Positions 1 to 8,782 are shown, counted from the stretch's first letter. The stretch is DNA of 64,000 bases from Mycobacterium seoulense (GCF_010731595.1 NZ_AP022582.1:4402001-4466000); one strand, 5' to 3'. The notes: generated from the letters alone by a model not told the origin. Translations and numbers: made by a program.

Positions 1-53
1 TGACCGACACCCGATTCATATCTGGACCGTATACGGCGTGCGATCGCCGCGAG

Positions 54-1343
54 CTAGGGGTCCGGCACCGGATGGTGGGGGTGACCGCTGTGGCGGATGG
101 CCGTCCCGAAGAACGGCGCGCGCAGGGTGGCCCTCAGGTCGCGCCGGTTTCGGATCAGCGCGATGATCGCCACCGCGGTGTAGACGCCACAGAGCAGAAG
201 CCGGCCATGGGTGGAGGCGATGGGGAACTGCACGACGAACAGGCCCAGCAGGGTGCATGCCGCGGCGCGGTGGAAGCGCAGCGCCAGCAGCAGCGCCACC
301 CCCATCATCGTCTGGGTGGCCGTCAGCAGCACTTCCTCCACCTGACGCTGGTCGAGCTGCAGGGAGAATCCGCCGCCGCCCAGCAGGTGGGCGATCGGCA
401 GCGAGCCGATGAGCAGCGTCCACTGGTTGACCTTGGAGGAGATCAGGGTGGCGATGGCGGCCGTGCCCTTGCCACGGGCGGCGAAGATGGTCGCGACGAT
501 GAACTCCGGGGCTTCCGAGGCGAGCGGGGCGAGCCATTGAACCAGCAGGAAGCGGTCGATGCCGAGTTCGTTGCCCGCGGCGACCAGGTTGTCGGCGAAG
601 GGCTTGGCGCAGAGCAGGATCACCGCGCCCGACGCCAGGAAGAGGCTCACGACGACGACGCGCCGGCGGCGATCGGGTAGCTCCCCGAGGGCCGCGGCGG
701 TCCCGATCAGATCGGGCTCCTCCACGTCGCCGTGGCCGACCTTGTAGAGGTAGAACCCGAACCAGGCCAGCAGCGCCAGCCCCAGACCGAAGTGAATCTG
801 GCCGCTCGCCGGTATCGCGAACGCGATGACACCGGCGATCAAGAGGAATCCGAGTTCGACGCGATTGGTCGGCTGTAAGGCGAGGCCGGTGGCCTTCCCG
901 GCACCGGCCTTGCGGGCCACCACGATGCTGACCAGCACGACGACGGGCCAACCGAGGCCCATCAGCAGCCGGTTGGACCCGGTCATGTTGGCGGCGGCGT
1001 ATTGCGTGTATTCGGCGTTGTGACCCGACACGTACGCGTAATAGAGGTCGACGGCGTACTCGGGCAGCACCGCGATCAGCGCCAGCACCGCGGTCGCCAT
1101 CCCGCCGGAGACGTCGATCTGCGCGGCCTCCGCCGCCCAGGCCAGCAGGAAACTGGCCGACACCACCGCGGCGCCGAAGATCAGCAGGGCGATCACCGGG
1201 TCGGGGTGCAGGCCGGCGATGCGAACCACCAGCGCGGGGGCGACGAACGCCATGGTGATCAGCGCCGAACGGGCCAGGGTGCGGCGCCGCGAGCGTTCCG
1301 CCGTGGAGATCGCGGCGGGCCTGTCAGTGGCGAGCATCGTCAT
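54..1343 (-). CDS. Sodium/calcium exchanger (CaCA) family membrane antiporter
   Basis: 429-residue integral membrane protein that probably exchanges Na+ or H+ for Ca2+ or another cation across the plasma membrane. After a short basic N-terminus there are about ten hydrophobic segments in two halves. Each half carries a degenerate CaCA alpha-repeat: AVLPEYAVDLYY followed by AANMTGSNRLL in the first, and LAPLASEAPEFIVA followed by LISSKVNQWTLL in the second. The acidic residues expected for ion coordination (the E of LPE and of APE) are present. The ATG at 1343 is the first of two close ATGs. A DtxR-like palindrome lies about 43 bp upstream. Family is confident; the ion is inferred. Confidence 0.8.
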   Translation of the reverse strand: MTMLATDRPAAISTAERSRRRTLARSALITMAFVAPALVVRIAGLHPDPVIALLIFGAAVVSASFLLAWAAEAAQIDVSGGMATAVLALIAVLPEYAVDLYYAYVSGHNAEYTQYAAANMTGSNRLLMGLGWPVVVLVSIVVARKAGAGKATGLALQPTNRVELGFLLIAGVIAFAIPASGQIHFGLGLALLAWFGFYLYKVGHGDVEEPDLIGTAAALGELPDRRRRVVVVSLFLASGAVILLCAKPFADNLVAAGNELGIDRFLLVQWLAPLASEAPEFIVATIFAARGKGTAAIATLISSKVNQWTLLIGSLPIAHLLGGGGFSLQLDQRQVEEVLLTATQTMMGVALLLALRFHRAAACTLLGLFVVQFPIASTHGRLLLCGVYTAVAIIALIRNRRDLRATLRAPFFGTAIRHSGHPHHPVPDP

Positions 1344-1383
1344 CCTTCGATATGGAGGGGTGGCGATTCGTGGCGGCTCGTGA

Positions 1384-1406
1384 GGTTAGGTTTGCCATGC
1401 CGAACC
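1384..1406 (-). promoter_or_regulatory. Possible DtxR/IdeR-type metal-regulator site upstream of the antiporter
   Basis: GGTTAGG and CCGAACC form a 7-bp inverted repeat with one mismatch across a 9-bp spacer. The 19 bases 1386-1404 match my recollection of the IdeR consensus TWAGGTWAGSCTWACCTWA at 15 positions. The site is about 43 bp upstream of the antiporter start, where a promoter would lie. The rest of 1344-1606 shows no gene. The match is imperfect, so this is a candidate only. Confidence 0.3.
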
Positions 1407-1606
1407 GCCTCCCCAAGTTACCCGTCCGGCCCGCCGCCAGCAACGTGGTTTCCCCAAAGGGGCGGCTTTGGGCGCGCGACTATCTTTGCTGGCCAGATGG
1501 GTGTCAGCGAAAAGTTAGGGTGCCCCTATTCCGAAGTTTGGCAAACCTTCCACCGCGGAATCCGGCCCTCTGCAGTACGACGGGCTGAGGAAGGGGGTGG
1601 TTCCCC

Positions 1607-2425
1607 TTATTTGTCCGGGCCCATGGCCGCGGCCGCGGCTTGGGCGAACAGTTCGACGGCTTGGTTGCGGGTTAGCGAGGCCAACATTTGCGCGGCGGCG
1701 CGCATCATGTCGCCGACCATCAGCGTCGGGCCGTTGCCGAGGTTTTCGAACGCCTCCGCGATGACTTCCGCCACCGGGGCCGCGCCCGGCGGCACCTCGT
1801 CGAGCGACGCAATCTGGCCGCGGCTGTGTTCGAGTTGGCGCAGGGCGGGCGTGTCGGTCTTGCCCAGGATCAACCCGAGGACGTCGACGCCCTTGTCGTG
1901 CAACTCGGCCCAAAGCGCCTCGGCGAAGACCATGTCGAACGCCTTCGTCGCCCCGTAGGCCACCATGTTGGCCCCGCCGGCCAGGCCGGCGCCCGACCCG
2001 AACAGCACGATCCCGCCGCGGCCCCGCTCGACCATGGGGGCGGCGAAGTGGTGGCACAGCTGCATCGGCACCACGCAGTTGCGTTGCACCATCGCCTCGG
2101 CGGCTTCGATCGGATGGGCGAGAAACGGCTCGAAGTTCGGGTCGGCCCCCGCGCAGTACACCAGGAAGCCGACCTCCAGGTCGCTGGTCGCCGCCGCGAT
2201 CGTGGCCGCCGCGTTCGGTTCGACGAGATCGATGGCGAGCGTGCGCGTGGACACCGACGTCGCTTCGCGGATCTCGGCCGCGACCTCGTCGAGGACGGCT
2301 TGCCGGCGGGCGACCAGCACGACATTGATCCCACGATCGGCGAGCCCGCGGGCGAACGCCGCGCCCACCCCGTCGGAGGCGCCCGCGACCAGCGCCCACG
2401 GCCCGTATTTGGTTTCGAACGTCAT
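1607..2425 (-). CDS. Short-chain dehydrogenase/reductase
   Basis: 272-residue classical SDR, an NAD(P)-dependent oxidoreductase of unknown substrate. The N-terminal Rossmann motif reads AGASDGVGAAFARGL (about residues 14-28). An NNAG-type segment is replaced by YCAGADPN. Serine and YxxxK elements follow (GSGAGLAGG, then YGATK). The C-terminal tail AQAAAAAMGPDK is typical of mycobacterial SDRs. It is the last gene of a three-gene minus-strand operon: its ATG directly abuts the stop of the NTF2-like gene, so translation is probably coupled. With its neighbours it looks like a small catabolic or steroid/lipid-modifying unit. The substrate cannot be read from the sequence. Confidence 0.85.
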   Translation of the reverse strand: MTFETKYGPWALVAGASDGVGAAFARGLADRGINVVLVARRQAVLDEVAAEIREATSVSTRTLAIDLVEPNAAATIAAATSDLEVGFLVYCAGADPNFEPFLAHPIEAAEAMVQRNCVVPMQLCHHFAAPMVERGRGGIVLFGSGAGLAGGANMVAYGATKAFDMVFAEALWAELHDKGVDVLGLILGKTDTPALRQLEHSRGQIASLDEVPPGAAPVAEVIAEAFENLGNGPTLMVGDMMRAAAQMLASLTRNQAVELFAQAAAAAMGPDK

Positions 2426-2839
2426 CTAGGCGCCCCCGACCGTCGTCAGCCGGACCTGGGTGTAGCGCCGCCGGGCGATGCGCCACCCGTCGGAGGTGCG
2501 CACGATCTCGTCGTCGTAGAAACCGATCGCGTTGACGCCGGAGTTGTTGTCGCCGGCCATGATCAGGCCGTCGATATAGGTCCGCGCCGTCGCCTTGTCG
2601 CCGTCGACCGCAATCGCCTGATTGGTCAACCGGTGCAGCGTGTGCCCCGCGAGGTCGTGCACCCGCTCCATGAAATCGGCGACGGCGTCGATGCCGCTCC
2701 ACGAGCCGATCTCGCCATAGTCGAGCTGGCAGTCCGCGGTGAACACGGTGCGGAACAGCGGCCAATCGCGGCGGTCTATCCCGGTGGCATAGCGCACCAG
2801 CAGCTCGGCGATGTCCTGGCGGTCATCGCGTTCGGTCAT
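2426..2839 (-). CDS. NTF2-like (SnoaL-type) protein
   Basis: 137-residue single-domain alpha+beta barrel protein of the nuclear-transport-factor-2 superfamily, which includes hydratases, isomerases and dehydratases such as ketosteroid isomerase and scytalone dehydratase. The start MTERDDRQDIAELLVRYATG, the central FTADCQLDYGEIG and the C-terminal GWRIARRRYTQV follow the usual pattern of this fold. I chose the ATG at 2839 because it overlaps the alcohol dehydrogenase stop by 4 bp (ATGA). The open frame extends further upstream, but that part lies inside the dehydrogenase gene. It probably acts on the same substrate as the flanking dehydrogenases. Confidence 0.8.
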   Translation of the reverse strand: MTERDDRQDIAELLVRYATGIDRRDWPLFRTVFTADCQLDYGEIGSWSGIDAVADFMERVHDLAGHTLHRLTNQAIAVDGDKATARTYIDGLIMAGDNNSGVNAIGFYDDEIVRTSDGWRIARRRYTQVRLTTVGGA

Positions 2840-3888
2840 GGCAGGTCTCCGTTCGGGTGGACCACGATCCGCGGCGGGCCGTCCGACCGGCGGGCCAGCT
2901 CGAGCGCGTCGGGCACTTCGTCGAGGCCGATGATCTTGCCCACGCTCGGGAGCGGGTCCAGCCGCCGTGCCGCGATGGCGTCGAGCGTGCCATACCAGTC
3001 CTGCGGGTGTGGGCCGCCGCCGAATTGGATGGTGACGCCTTGGCGGGTGGCGGTGGTGATGTCGAGCGTGTCGCCGGTGTACCAGCCACCCGCGCAGTAC
3101 AGGCGGGTCGCCATCTCGGCGGATTCGACGAGGTTCTGGATCAGTCCGGCGGCACCGACACACTCGAAAACGACTGCCGGGCCGGGTAATCCGCGTTCAG
3201 CGCGCACCTCGTTGAACGCTTCGAATGGCGACGTCTCGGCGGGGTCGACCGTGACGTCCGCGCCAAAACGCTCTCGGGCCAGTTCGCGGCGGTCAGCTTT
3301 GTAGTCCGCCACGAGAATCGGTTCGATGCCGCGGCTCGCCAGGGCCGCGACGGCCGACAGGCCGATCGCCCCCGCGCCGATCACGATGGCGACCTCGCCC
3401 GGTTGCATCCGCGCCGACCGAACGTAGAACTCGCCGACGGCGAACGCGTCGGTCAGCGCGACGGCGTCACTGGAGACGTCACCCGGGACCGGCTTGGCCG
3501 CCACCTCCGAAACCACCAGCAGCTCACCGAAACTTCCCTGCGCCTCGGGATGCTGGCCGATGATCCGCATTCCGCCGGCGCCGCCGCCGACCAGGCGCAC
3601 CGGCATGGCCGTCACGCGGGTACCGATCGCGAACTGACCCGTGCAGCCGGGCCCGTGGCCGACGACCTCGCCGACGAACTCGTGACCGAGCACGATGTCG
3701 CGGTCGGTGTCATACAGCGAACGGCCGGTCGGATCGTCGACGGCAAGCTCCGGGTGGTCCATGAAATGCACGTCGGACGCGCAGATCGCGGTGCTCAGCG
3801 TGCGCAGCAACAGCTCACCCGGCCCGGGCTCCGGGTCCGCCGTCTCACGGACCTCCACCCGGCCTTCTCTCAGTACCGCAGCGCGCAA
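2836..3888 (-). CDS. Zinc-type medium-chain alcohol dehydrogenase
   Basis: 350-residue medium-chain dehydrogenase/reductase. The catalytic-zinc site is suggested by CASDVHFMDH near residue 37 and GHEFVGEVVGHG near 69. The Rossmann motif is GAGAIGLSAVAAL at about residue 172. The four-cysteine structural-zinc loop of many alcohol dehydrogenases is not evident. It is the first gene of the operon with the NTF2-like protein and the SDR, and is transcribed away from the IclR gene. The shared AT-rich gap carries two repeated palindromic elements, so IclR is the likely regulator. Class is confident; substrate unknown. Confidence 0.85.
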   Translation of the reverse strand: MRAAVLREGRVEVRETADPEPGPGELLLRTLSTAICASDVHFMDHPELAVDDPTGRSLYDTDRDIVLGHEFVGEVVGHGPGCTGQFAIGTRVTAMPVRLVGGGAGGMRIIGQHPEAQGSFGELLVVSEVAAKPVPGDVSSDAVALTDAFAVGEFYVRSARMQPGEVAIVIGAGAIGLSAVAALASRGIEPILVADYKADRRELARERFGADVTVDPAETSPFEAFNEVRAERGLPGPAVVFECVGAAGLIQNLVESAEMATRLYCAGGWYTGDTLDITTATRQGVTIQFGGGPHPQDWYGTLDAIAARRLDPLPSVGKIIGLDEVPDALELARRSDGPPRIVVHPNGDLP

Positions 3889-3900
3889 AGGCTAACTTTC

Positions 3901-3933
3901 TCGAATAATCGATATATAATCTCGAATGTTCGT
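3901..3933. promoter_or_regulatory. Tandem operator-like repeats between alcohol dehydrogenase and iclR genes
   Basis: The 112-bp divergent gap contains an unusually AT-rich patch. TCGAATAATCGA (3901-3912) and TCGAATGTTCGT (3922-3933) are two near-identical imperfect palindromes whose starts are 21 bp apart, two helical turns. This geometry is typical of cooperative binding sites for a dimeric or tetrameric regulator. Assignment to the adjacent IclR protein is inference. Confidence 0.45.
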
Positions 3934-3967
3934 CTAACTCTAAATCCTGCGGCAGAGGAGTCAAGCC

Positions 3968-4864
3968 ATTCGCGGGTCGACGTCTGCGCCGACCGCCCGG
4001 GTGCTCGACGTCGTCGAGCTCCTGGCCCGGTCCGGTAGTTCGCGGCCACGGTTCTCTGACATCGTCCGCGAGCTCGATCTCACGCAGGCGACGGCGCACG
4101 CCATCCTCAAGACGCTGTGCGACCGGGGGTGGGCCAGCCGCGACCCGGTCGCCAAGACGTTCACGCTCGGGCCCGCGCTGGCGGTGGTTGCGGCGCGCAC
4201 GGACACCGCCCGGCCGCTGGCGCACGCGGCGCGATCCGCCGCGCTGCGATTGTCCCGCGAAGTCGGCTACGCCTGCTCCGTCGTCGAGCGATTCGGTGAC
4301 TCGTTGGTGGTCACCGCATTTGAGGGCGAGCCCGCCACCCCACCGTCCGGAATTCCGGGTGATCGCATCCCGTACGCGCCGCCGTTCGGGGTGGCGATCG
4401 CCGCCTGGGACGACGAGGAGGAACAACGCGCGTGGATCCGCCGCGGCGCGGGCAGCAATCCGGACCGCACCCGGCGCCTCGAGCGGGTGTTGGCACACAC
4501 GCGTGAGCGCGGCTTCGACGTCGACTGGACGACGCCCGCGCTGGCCCAGGCCGTGCGGGTGGTCGGCACGCTGGACAGCGACGAGATGCCCACGCCGGTG
4601 CGGCACATCGTGGATCAGTTGCTCGTCGAGTTCACCACCATCGGCTTCCTCTCCGACGACAACCCGGGCCGGCGCAAGCAGCCCGTGGTGACCATCGCCG
4701 CACCGGTTTTCGACGAGCGACACGTAACCATGATGGTGGCCGTGCACCCGTTGTGCCCGCTGTCCGCGAGGCAGATTCGGGTCATCGGTAAACAGTTGAC
4801 CGACGAAACCGCGGCGATCAACCTGGCCCCGCCGCGGCCGGATACGGTCGATCGCGCCGTCTAG
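3968..4864 (+). CDS. IclR-family transcriptional regulator
   Basis: About 298 residues: N-terminal winged helix-turn-helix (SAPTARVLDVVELLARSG, then LTQATAHAILKTLCDRGW) followed by an IclR effector-binding domain. The nearest NTG codon is GTG 4001, but starting there removes the conserved APTARVLDV lead-in. The frame is open upstream to 3944, and the only well-placed initiator is ATT at 3968, seven bases after GAGGAG (3955-3960). An ATT start is therefore proposed. It lies divergent from the dehydrogenase operon, and the LysR gene follows 9 bp downstream. Confidence 0.8.
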   Translation: MRGSTSAPTARVLDVVELLARSGSSRPRFSDIVRELDLTQATAHAILKTLCDRGWASRDPVAKTFTLGPALAVVAARTDTARPLAHAARSAALRLSREVGYACSVVERFGDSLVVTAFEGEPATPPSGIPGDRIPYAPPFGVAIAAWDDEEEQRAWIRRGAGSNPDRTRRLERVLAHTRERGFDVDWTTPALAQAVRVVGTLDSDEMPTPVRHIVDQLLVEFTTIGFLSDDNPGRRKQPVVTIAAPVFDERHVTMMVAVHPLCPLSARQIRVIGKQLTDETAAINLAPPRPDTVDRAV

Positions 4865-4873
4865 GCTTCGCCC

Positions 4874-5803
4874 ATGGAACTGCGGCAGTTGCGCTATTTC
4901 GTGGCCGTCGCAGAGGAACTGCACTTCGGCCGCGCCGCACGGCGGGTGCACATCTCCGGACCGGCCCTGTCCCAACAGATCATCGCGCTGGAGCGTGAGC
5001 TGGGTGCCGACTTGTTCGTGCGGGACCGGCGCAGCGTTCGGTTGACCGAGGCCGGACGCACCTTTCTCCCGGACGCCCGCCGGATCCTGTCCCTGGCCGG
5101 CGACGCCAAGGCCCGGCTCCAGCAGGCGGCGGCGCGCAGCGCGCCGGTGCGCCTGGGTTACGTCAGTTGGCTGCCCGACGACATCACCGCCATGGTCGGG
5201 CAGGCGGCGGACCTGCGGCTCGACGAATGGGTGCTGCCGTCACACGCGCAGGCCGACCGGGTGGCCGAGGGCACCCTCGACATCGGGCTGGCGTGGGTCA
5301 CGGCCGCGCAGGTCGACGAGCGCGGTCTGACCGCGCACCTGCTGCGAACCGAGCCGCTGCACGCGGTCGTCCCCGGTGCCAGCTCATCCGAACCCGTTGC
5401 CGCGCAACGGGTCAGCGTACTCGTCGACGCCGACGAGTCGGCCTGGTCGTCGTGGAATCGATACGCCAAGGAGTTCGCCGCCCACACCGGCGCCCGCGTC
5501 GTCCCCATCGGCGACGGTGGCATCACCGGTGACGCGTTCTACGCACACGTGCGCAGGATCGGCACGGCCGTACTCGCGTCACCGAAACGCCATACCGCGG
5601 CGCTCCCGCCCAGCCTGGGGCAGCGTCCCGTCGCCGAACCGGTGCCGGTGTGGACGTGGTCGCTGCTGCACCGCAGGGACGACGACCGCGCGGCAGTGCG
5701 CGGGGCCGTGAACGCGCTGCTGGCGGTCGCCCGTTCCCGCGGCTGGCCCGCCCCGCCCGACGAACCGTGGTGGGCGCCGGCCGACGACCCCCACCTGCGG
5801 TGA
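4874..5803 (+). CDS. LysR-family transcriptional regulator
   Basis: 309 residues. The N-terminal helix-turn-helix begins MELRQLRYFVAVAEELHFGR and continues through GPALSQQIIALERELGADLF. The C-terminal co-inducer domain is present (RLGYVSWLPDD onward), ending in a Trp- and Pro-rich tail. It starts 9 bp after the IclR gene stop, so the two regulators are probably co-transcribed, and it precedes the MmgE/PrpD gene by about 95 bp on the same strand. It may respond to an acid made by this local pathway. No target site is clear. Confidence 0.85.
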   Translation: MELRQLRYFVAVAEELHFGRAARRVHISGPALSQQIIALERELGADLFVRDRRSVRLTEAGRTFLPDARRILSLAGDAKARLQQAAARSAPVRLGYVSWLPDDITAMVGQAADLRLDEWVLPSHAQADRVAEGTLDIGLAWVTAAQVDERGLTAHLLRTEPLHAVVPGASSSEPVAAQRVSVLVDADESAWSSWNRYAKEFAAHTGARVVPIGDGGITGDAFYAHVRRIGTAVLASPKRHTAALPPSLGQRPVAEPVPVWTWSLLHRRDDDRAAVRGAVNALLAVARSRGWPAPPDEPWWAPADDPHLR

Positions 5804-5897
5804 GAAGCCTTATCGAGCACTGGTAAGAGAACGGTCCTGGACGGCGGGACGGCGCTGCGCTTGGGTGAAGGTGACGCAGTCCGGGAGGCGAAAAGTC

Positions 5898-7304
5898 ATG
5901 GCACATAACTACGTTGTGGACGAGCTGGCCGGTTTCGTGGTCGGCGCCGAGCCGGCCGACCTGGCGGGCCGGCCGCGCGCGCTGATGAAACGCAACGTGC
6001 TCGACAGCATCGCCTGCGCGGTCGGTTCGCTGGACGGTGAACTCGTCGCGGCGATTCGCGAACACACCGGCCAGTTCAGCGGGGCCCCCACCGCCACACT
6101 GGTGGGCGGCGGACGGGCGTCGGTGGACCAGGCCGCCTTCTTCAACGCGGTGCTGGTGCGCTATCCCGATCTGTTGGACACCTATTTGACGGTCGGGGGG
6201 CTGTGTCATCCCGCCGACAACTTCGGCGCCGTGTTGGCGGTCGCCGAGCACACCGGTGCCAGCGGAGCCGATTTCCTGCTGGCCCTGGCGGTCGCCTACG
6301 AGGTGCAATGCCGGTTCAGCGCGCAGGTTCCGGTGATGGCGCGGGGACTCAATCACGCGTTGCAGCTGTCGATGTCGGTCGCGGCCGCCACGGCGAAGCT
6401 GCTCGGGCTCAGCGCCGGCGAGACCGCCAACGCGATCGCGGCCGCCGCCACCGACAATGTGTCGCTGGCGACGGTGCACGCCGAACCGGTCTCGAACTGG
6501 AAGGGCATTTCGCCGGCCATCACCTCCATGCGCGCGGTGTACGCGGCCATGCTGGCCGCGCGCGGCGTCACCGGGCCCAGGTCGTTGTTCGAGGGCCCAC
6601 ACGGGCTGGTGCAACTGTTCGGCCAGCCCATCGACCTGGCCACCGCCGATCGGCGGCTCGCCTGCGTCGAACAGACCTACCTCAAGCAGTACTGCTCCCT
6701 GATCCACGGCCAGGTGATCATCGACGCGGTCCTGGCGCTGCGCACCGAAAACGACCTGCGCGGCGGGGACGTCGCGCGGGTGACCCTCGAGGTCTTCCAG
6801 GGCGCGTACGACTTCGCCGGCGGGGGAGCCTATGGCGCCAAGGACCATCCGCGCACCAAGGAGCAGGCCGATTACAACCTCAAGTACCTCACCGCGGTGG
6901 CGCTCCTCGACGGCGGGGTGGGCCCCGAACAGCTGGAAACCGAACGCGTTTCGCGCGGCGATGTGCGGGAGCTGTTGACGCGTGTCGACGTCAAGCCCGC
7001 CGCCGACCTGACCGCCGACTATCCCCGGCGCACGGCGGCCCGGGTGCACCTGGTGACTTGCGACGGGCGCGAATTCGACCGTGAGCAAGCCGATTACGAG
7101 GGCTCCCCGACCCGGCCCATGTCGTGGGAACGCGTCGCGGACAAGTTCGGATGGCTGGCCGAACCATTCTGTGACGAAGCGCTGCGCGCCGATATCGTCA
7201 CCGCGGTCGACCGCCTCGACGAGATTTCCGTCGCCGACCTCACGGGCCTGCTGGGCGCGGCGAGCCCCACCGCCCAACGGCCGCGCACCCACCCCCGGTT
7301 CTGA
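5898..7304 (+). CDS. MmgE/PrpD family protein
   Basis: 468 residues. The family includes 2-methylcitrate dehydratase (PrpD) and cis-aconitate decarboxylase. Family features seen: the all-helical N-terminal domain with MKRNVLDSIACAVGS, the segment DLLDTYLTVGGLCHPADNFGAV with the conserved D..HP..N pattern, VSNWKGISPAITSM, and KQYCSLIHGQ. I chose ATG 5898 rather than GTG 5865 because GGGAGG lies 9-10 bases before it. The two regulators just upstream suggest control by one of them. Whether it is a dehydratase or a decarboxylase is not decidable here. A 633-residue open frame on the other strand is its shadow. Confidence 0.85.
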   Translation: MAHNYVVDELAGFVVGAEPADLAGRPRALMKRNVLDSIACAVGSLDGELVAAIREHTGQFSGAPTATLVGGGRASVDQAAFFNAVLVRYPDLLDTYLTVGGLCHPADNFGAVLAVAEHTGASGADFLLALAVAYEVQCRFSAQVPVMARGLNHALQLSMSVAAATAKLLGLSAGETANAIAAAATDNVSLATVHAEPVSNWKGISPAITSMRAVYAAMLAARGVTGPRSLFEGPHGLVQLFGQPIDLATADRRLACVEQTYLKQYCSLIHGQVIIDAVLALRTENDLRGGDVARVTLEVFQGAYDFAGGGAYGAKDHPRTKEQADYNLKYLTAVALLDGGVGPEQLETERVSRGDVRELLTRVDVKPAADLTADYPRRTAARVHLVTCDGREFDREQADYEGSPTRPMSWERVADKFGWLAEPFCDEALRADIVTAVDRLDEISVADLTGLLGAASPTAQRPRTHPRF

Positions 7305-7359
7305 CGCGCGCCGTGCGCGCCCCCTTGCGTGGGCCGCCGCCCGCAGTCGATGATCGGCC

Positions 7360-8124
7360 ATGCGCAAAGATGAGGGCATCAATCGGTGGGAGTTGGTCAC
7401 CTGTGCCATCGCGGGGCACGCCACCTATGCGCCCGACGACGAGGGCCTCGCGGCGCGGCTGAGCGGTACCACCGGGCTCGGCGAAGTGTGGCGTTGCCTG
7501 CGCTGCGGTGAATTCACCGTGGGGGAGCCGCACGGGCGCGGGCGCGCCGAAGACGCGCCGATGATCATGCGCGGCAAGGCTTTACGTCAGGCCATCATCA
7601 TTCGGGCCCTCGCGGTGGAACGCCTGTTCCGGGCGGTGGTGATCGCGCTCGCCGCATATGCGGTGTGGAAGTTTCGCGGTGCGCGCGGCGCCATCCAGGC
7701 GACCCTCGAACGCGACCTGCCCATCTTCCGCGCCGCGGGGTTCAAGGTCGATCAGATGACGATCGTGCACGAGTTGGAGAAGGCGCTGGCCGCCAAGCCC
7801 TCCACCCTGGCCCTGCTGACGTTGATGCTGGCCGCCTACGCGCTGCTGGAGGTCGTCGAAGGCGTCGGATTGTGGTTACTGAAACGCTGGGGCGAGTACT
7901 TCGCGGTGATAGCCACCTCGGTGTTCCTCCCGCTGGAGCTGCACGACCTGGCCAAGGGCATCACGATGACCCGGGTGGTCACCTTCACCATCAACGTGGC
8001 AGCCGTCATCTACCTGTTGTTCTCGAAGCGTCTGTTCGGTTTGCGGGGCGGCCGCAAGGCGTACGACGAGGAACGACGCGGCGAGCAGCTGCTCGACGTC
8101 GAGAAGGCCGCCGCCGGAACCTGA
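7360..8124 (+). CDS. DUF2127 membrane protein with N-terminal metal-binding-like segment
   Basis: 254 residues. The N-terminal 60 residues contain CAIAGHATYAPDD and WRCLRCGEFTVGEPHG, a Cys/His pattern that may bind zinc. Then come four hydrophobic segments (about residues 86-105, 140-165, 178-197, 202-222) with the DUF2127-like sequence LLEVVEGVGLWLLKRWGEYFAV. The tail is charged and cytoplasmic. Function unknown. It stands alone, 55 bp after the MmgE/PrpD gene and tail-to-tail with the thioesterase. Confidence 0.75.
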   Translation: MRKDEGINRWELVTCAIAGHATYAPDDEGLAARLSGTTGLGEVWRCLRCGEFTVGEPHGRGRAEDAPMIMRGKALRQAIIIRALAVERLFRAVVIALAAYAVWKFRGARGAIQATLERDLPIFRAAGFKVDQMTIVHELEKALAAKPSTLALLTLMLAAYALLEVVEGVGLWLLKRWGEYFAVIATSVFLPLELHDLAKGITMTRVVTFTINVAAVIYLLFSKRLFGLRGGRKAYDEERRGEQLLDVEKAAAGT

Positions 8125-8126
8125 CG

Positions 8127-8741
8127 TCAGGCCGGCGGCTGCCGCGGGTGGATGAAAATGCCGTGCGCTTCGACCGTGACGCCATCCTCGTCGGCGAGGT
8201 GACCGACGGCGAACGTCTTGACCCCCTCGGTGCGCTCGACATGGGCCTGCGCGCGCAACGGCCGCTCCAGCGCTGTCCGGCGCCGGTAGCGCAGGGTGAG
8301 CGTGCCGGTGTAGGCGGGCCGGCCGGGCTGGTGCGCCGTCGCACCGAGCACATGGTCGAGCACCAGCGCGCAGACGCCGCCGTGAACATGGCCCGGCGGT
8401 CCTTCGTAGGCCGGGCCCAGCGTGAATTCCGACCACACCAGGCCGTCGGCCTCGTGCCGGACCACCAATGGCGGTGCCACCGGGTTGCGGACGCCGACCA
8501 CCGCGTTTCCCCACGCGACCGCCTGGCCGTCGGGGGTGTGGCGCACGCCCACGGGCCCCGGCTGCGCCGTCTCACCCAATTCGGCTGCGGCCGCGTCGAT
8601 CTTGGCCTTCGCCGACGCCACCGCCGCGGGCTCGGCCTCGCTGCGGATGCTGACGTCGATGAGCCGGCGGATCGACTCGGCCAGCGGCGCGTAGACCGAC
8701 TCGAGTTGGCTCAGATCGACGCAGGGCGTTTGGTTATGCAT
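8127..8741 (-). CDS. PaaI-type hotdog thioesterase
   Basis: 204 residues. The C-terminal hotdog domain is recognisable by GPAYEGPPGHVHGGVCALVLDHVLG, the HGG motif of PaaI-like acyl-CoA thioesterases, followed by YTGTLTLRYRRRTALERPLRAQ. About 80 extra N-terminal residues are a feature of mycobacterial members. It probably hydrolyses a medium or aromatic acyl-CoA. It is divergent from the 3-alpha-HSD-like SDR, with 41 bp between the starts, so the two promoters must overlap. Confidence 0.8.
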   Translation of the reverse strand: MHNQTPCVDLSQLESVYAPLAESIRRLIDVSIRSEAEPAAVASAKAKIDAAAAELGETAQPGPVGVRHTPDGQAVAWGNAVVGVRNPVAPPLVVRHEADGLVWSEFTLGPAYEGPPGHVHGGVCALVLDHVLGATAHQPGRPAYTGTLTLRYRRRTALERPLRAQAHVERTEGVKTFAVGHLADEDGVTVEAHGIFIHPRQPPA

Positions 8742-8782
8742 CTCGGCAACCTAACAGGGCCGCGGCTGGTAAGAACGGAGCG

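Noticed and set aside
1..53. Left edge sequence
   Set aside because: Too short to assign; no frame with recognisable similarity.
1688..3304. 538-residue plus-strand open frame
   Set aside because: Covers the SDR, NTF2-like and alcohol dehydrogenase genes, all with clear motifs on the minus strand.
5523..7424. 633-residue minus-strand open frame
   Set aside because: Shadow of the MmgE/PrpD gene; low-complexity composition and no motifs.
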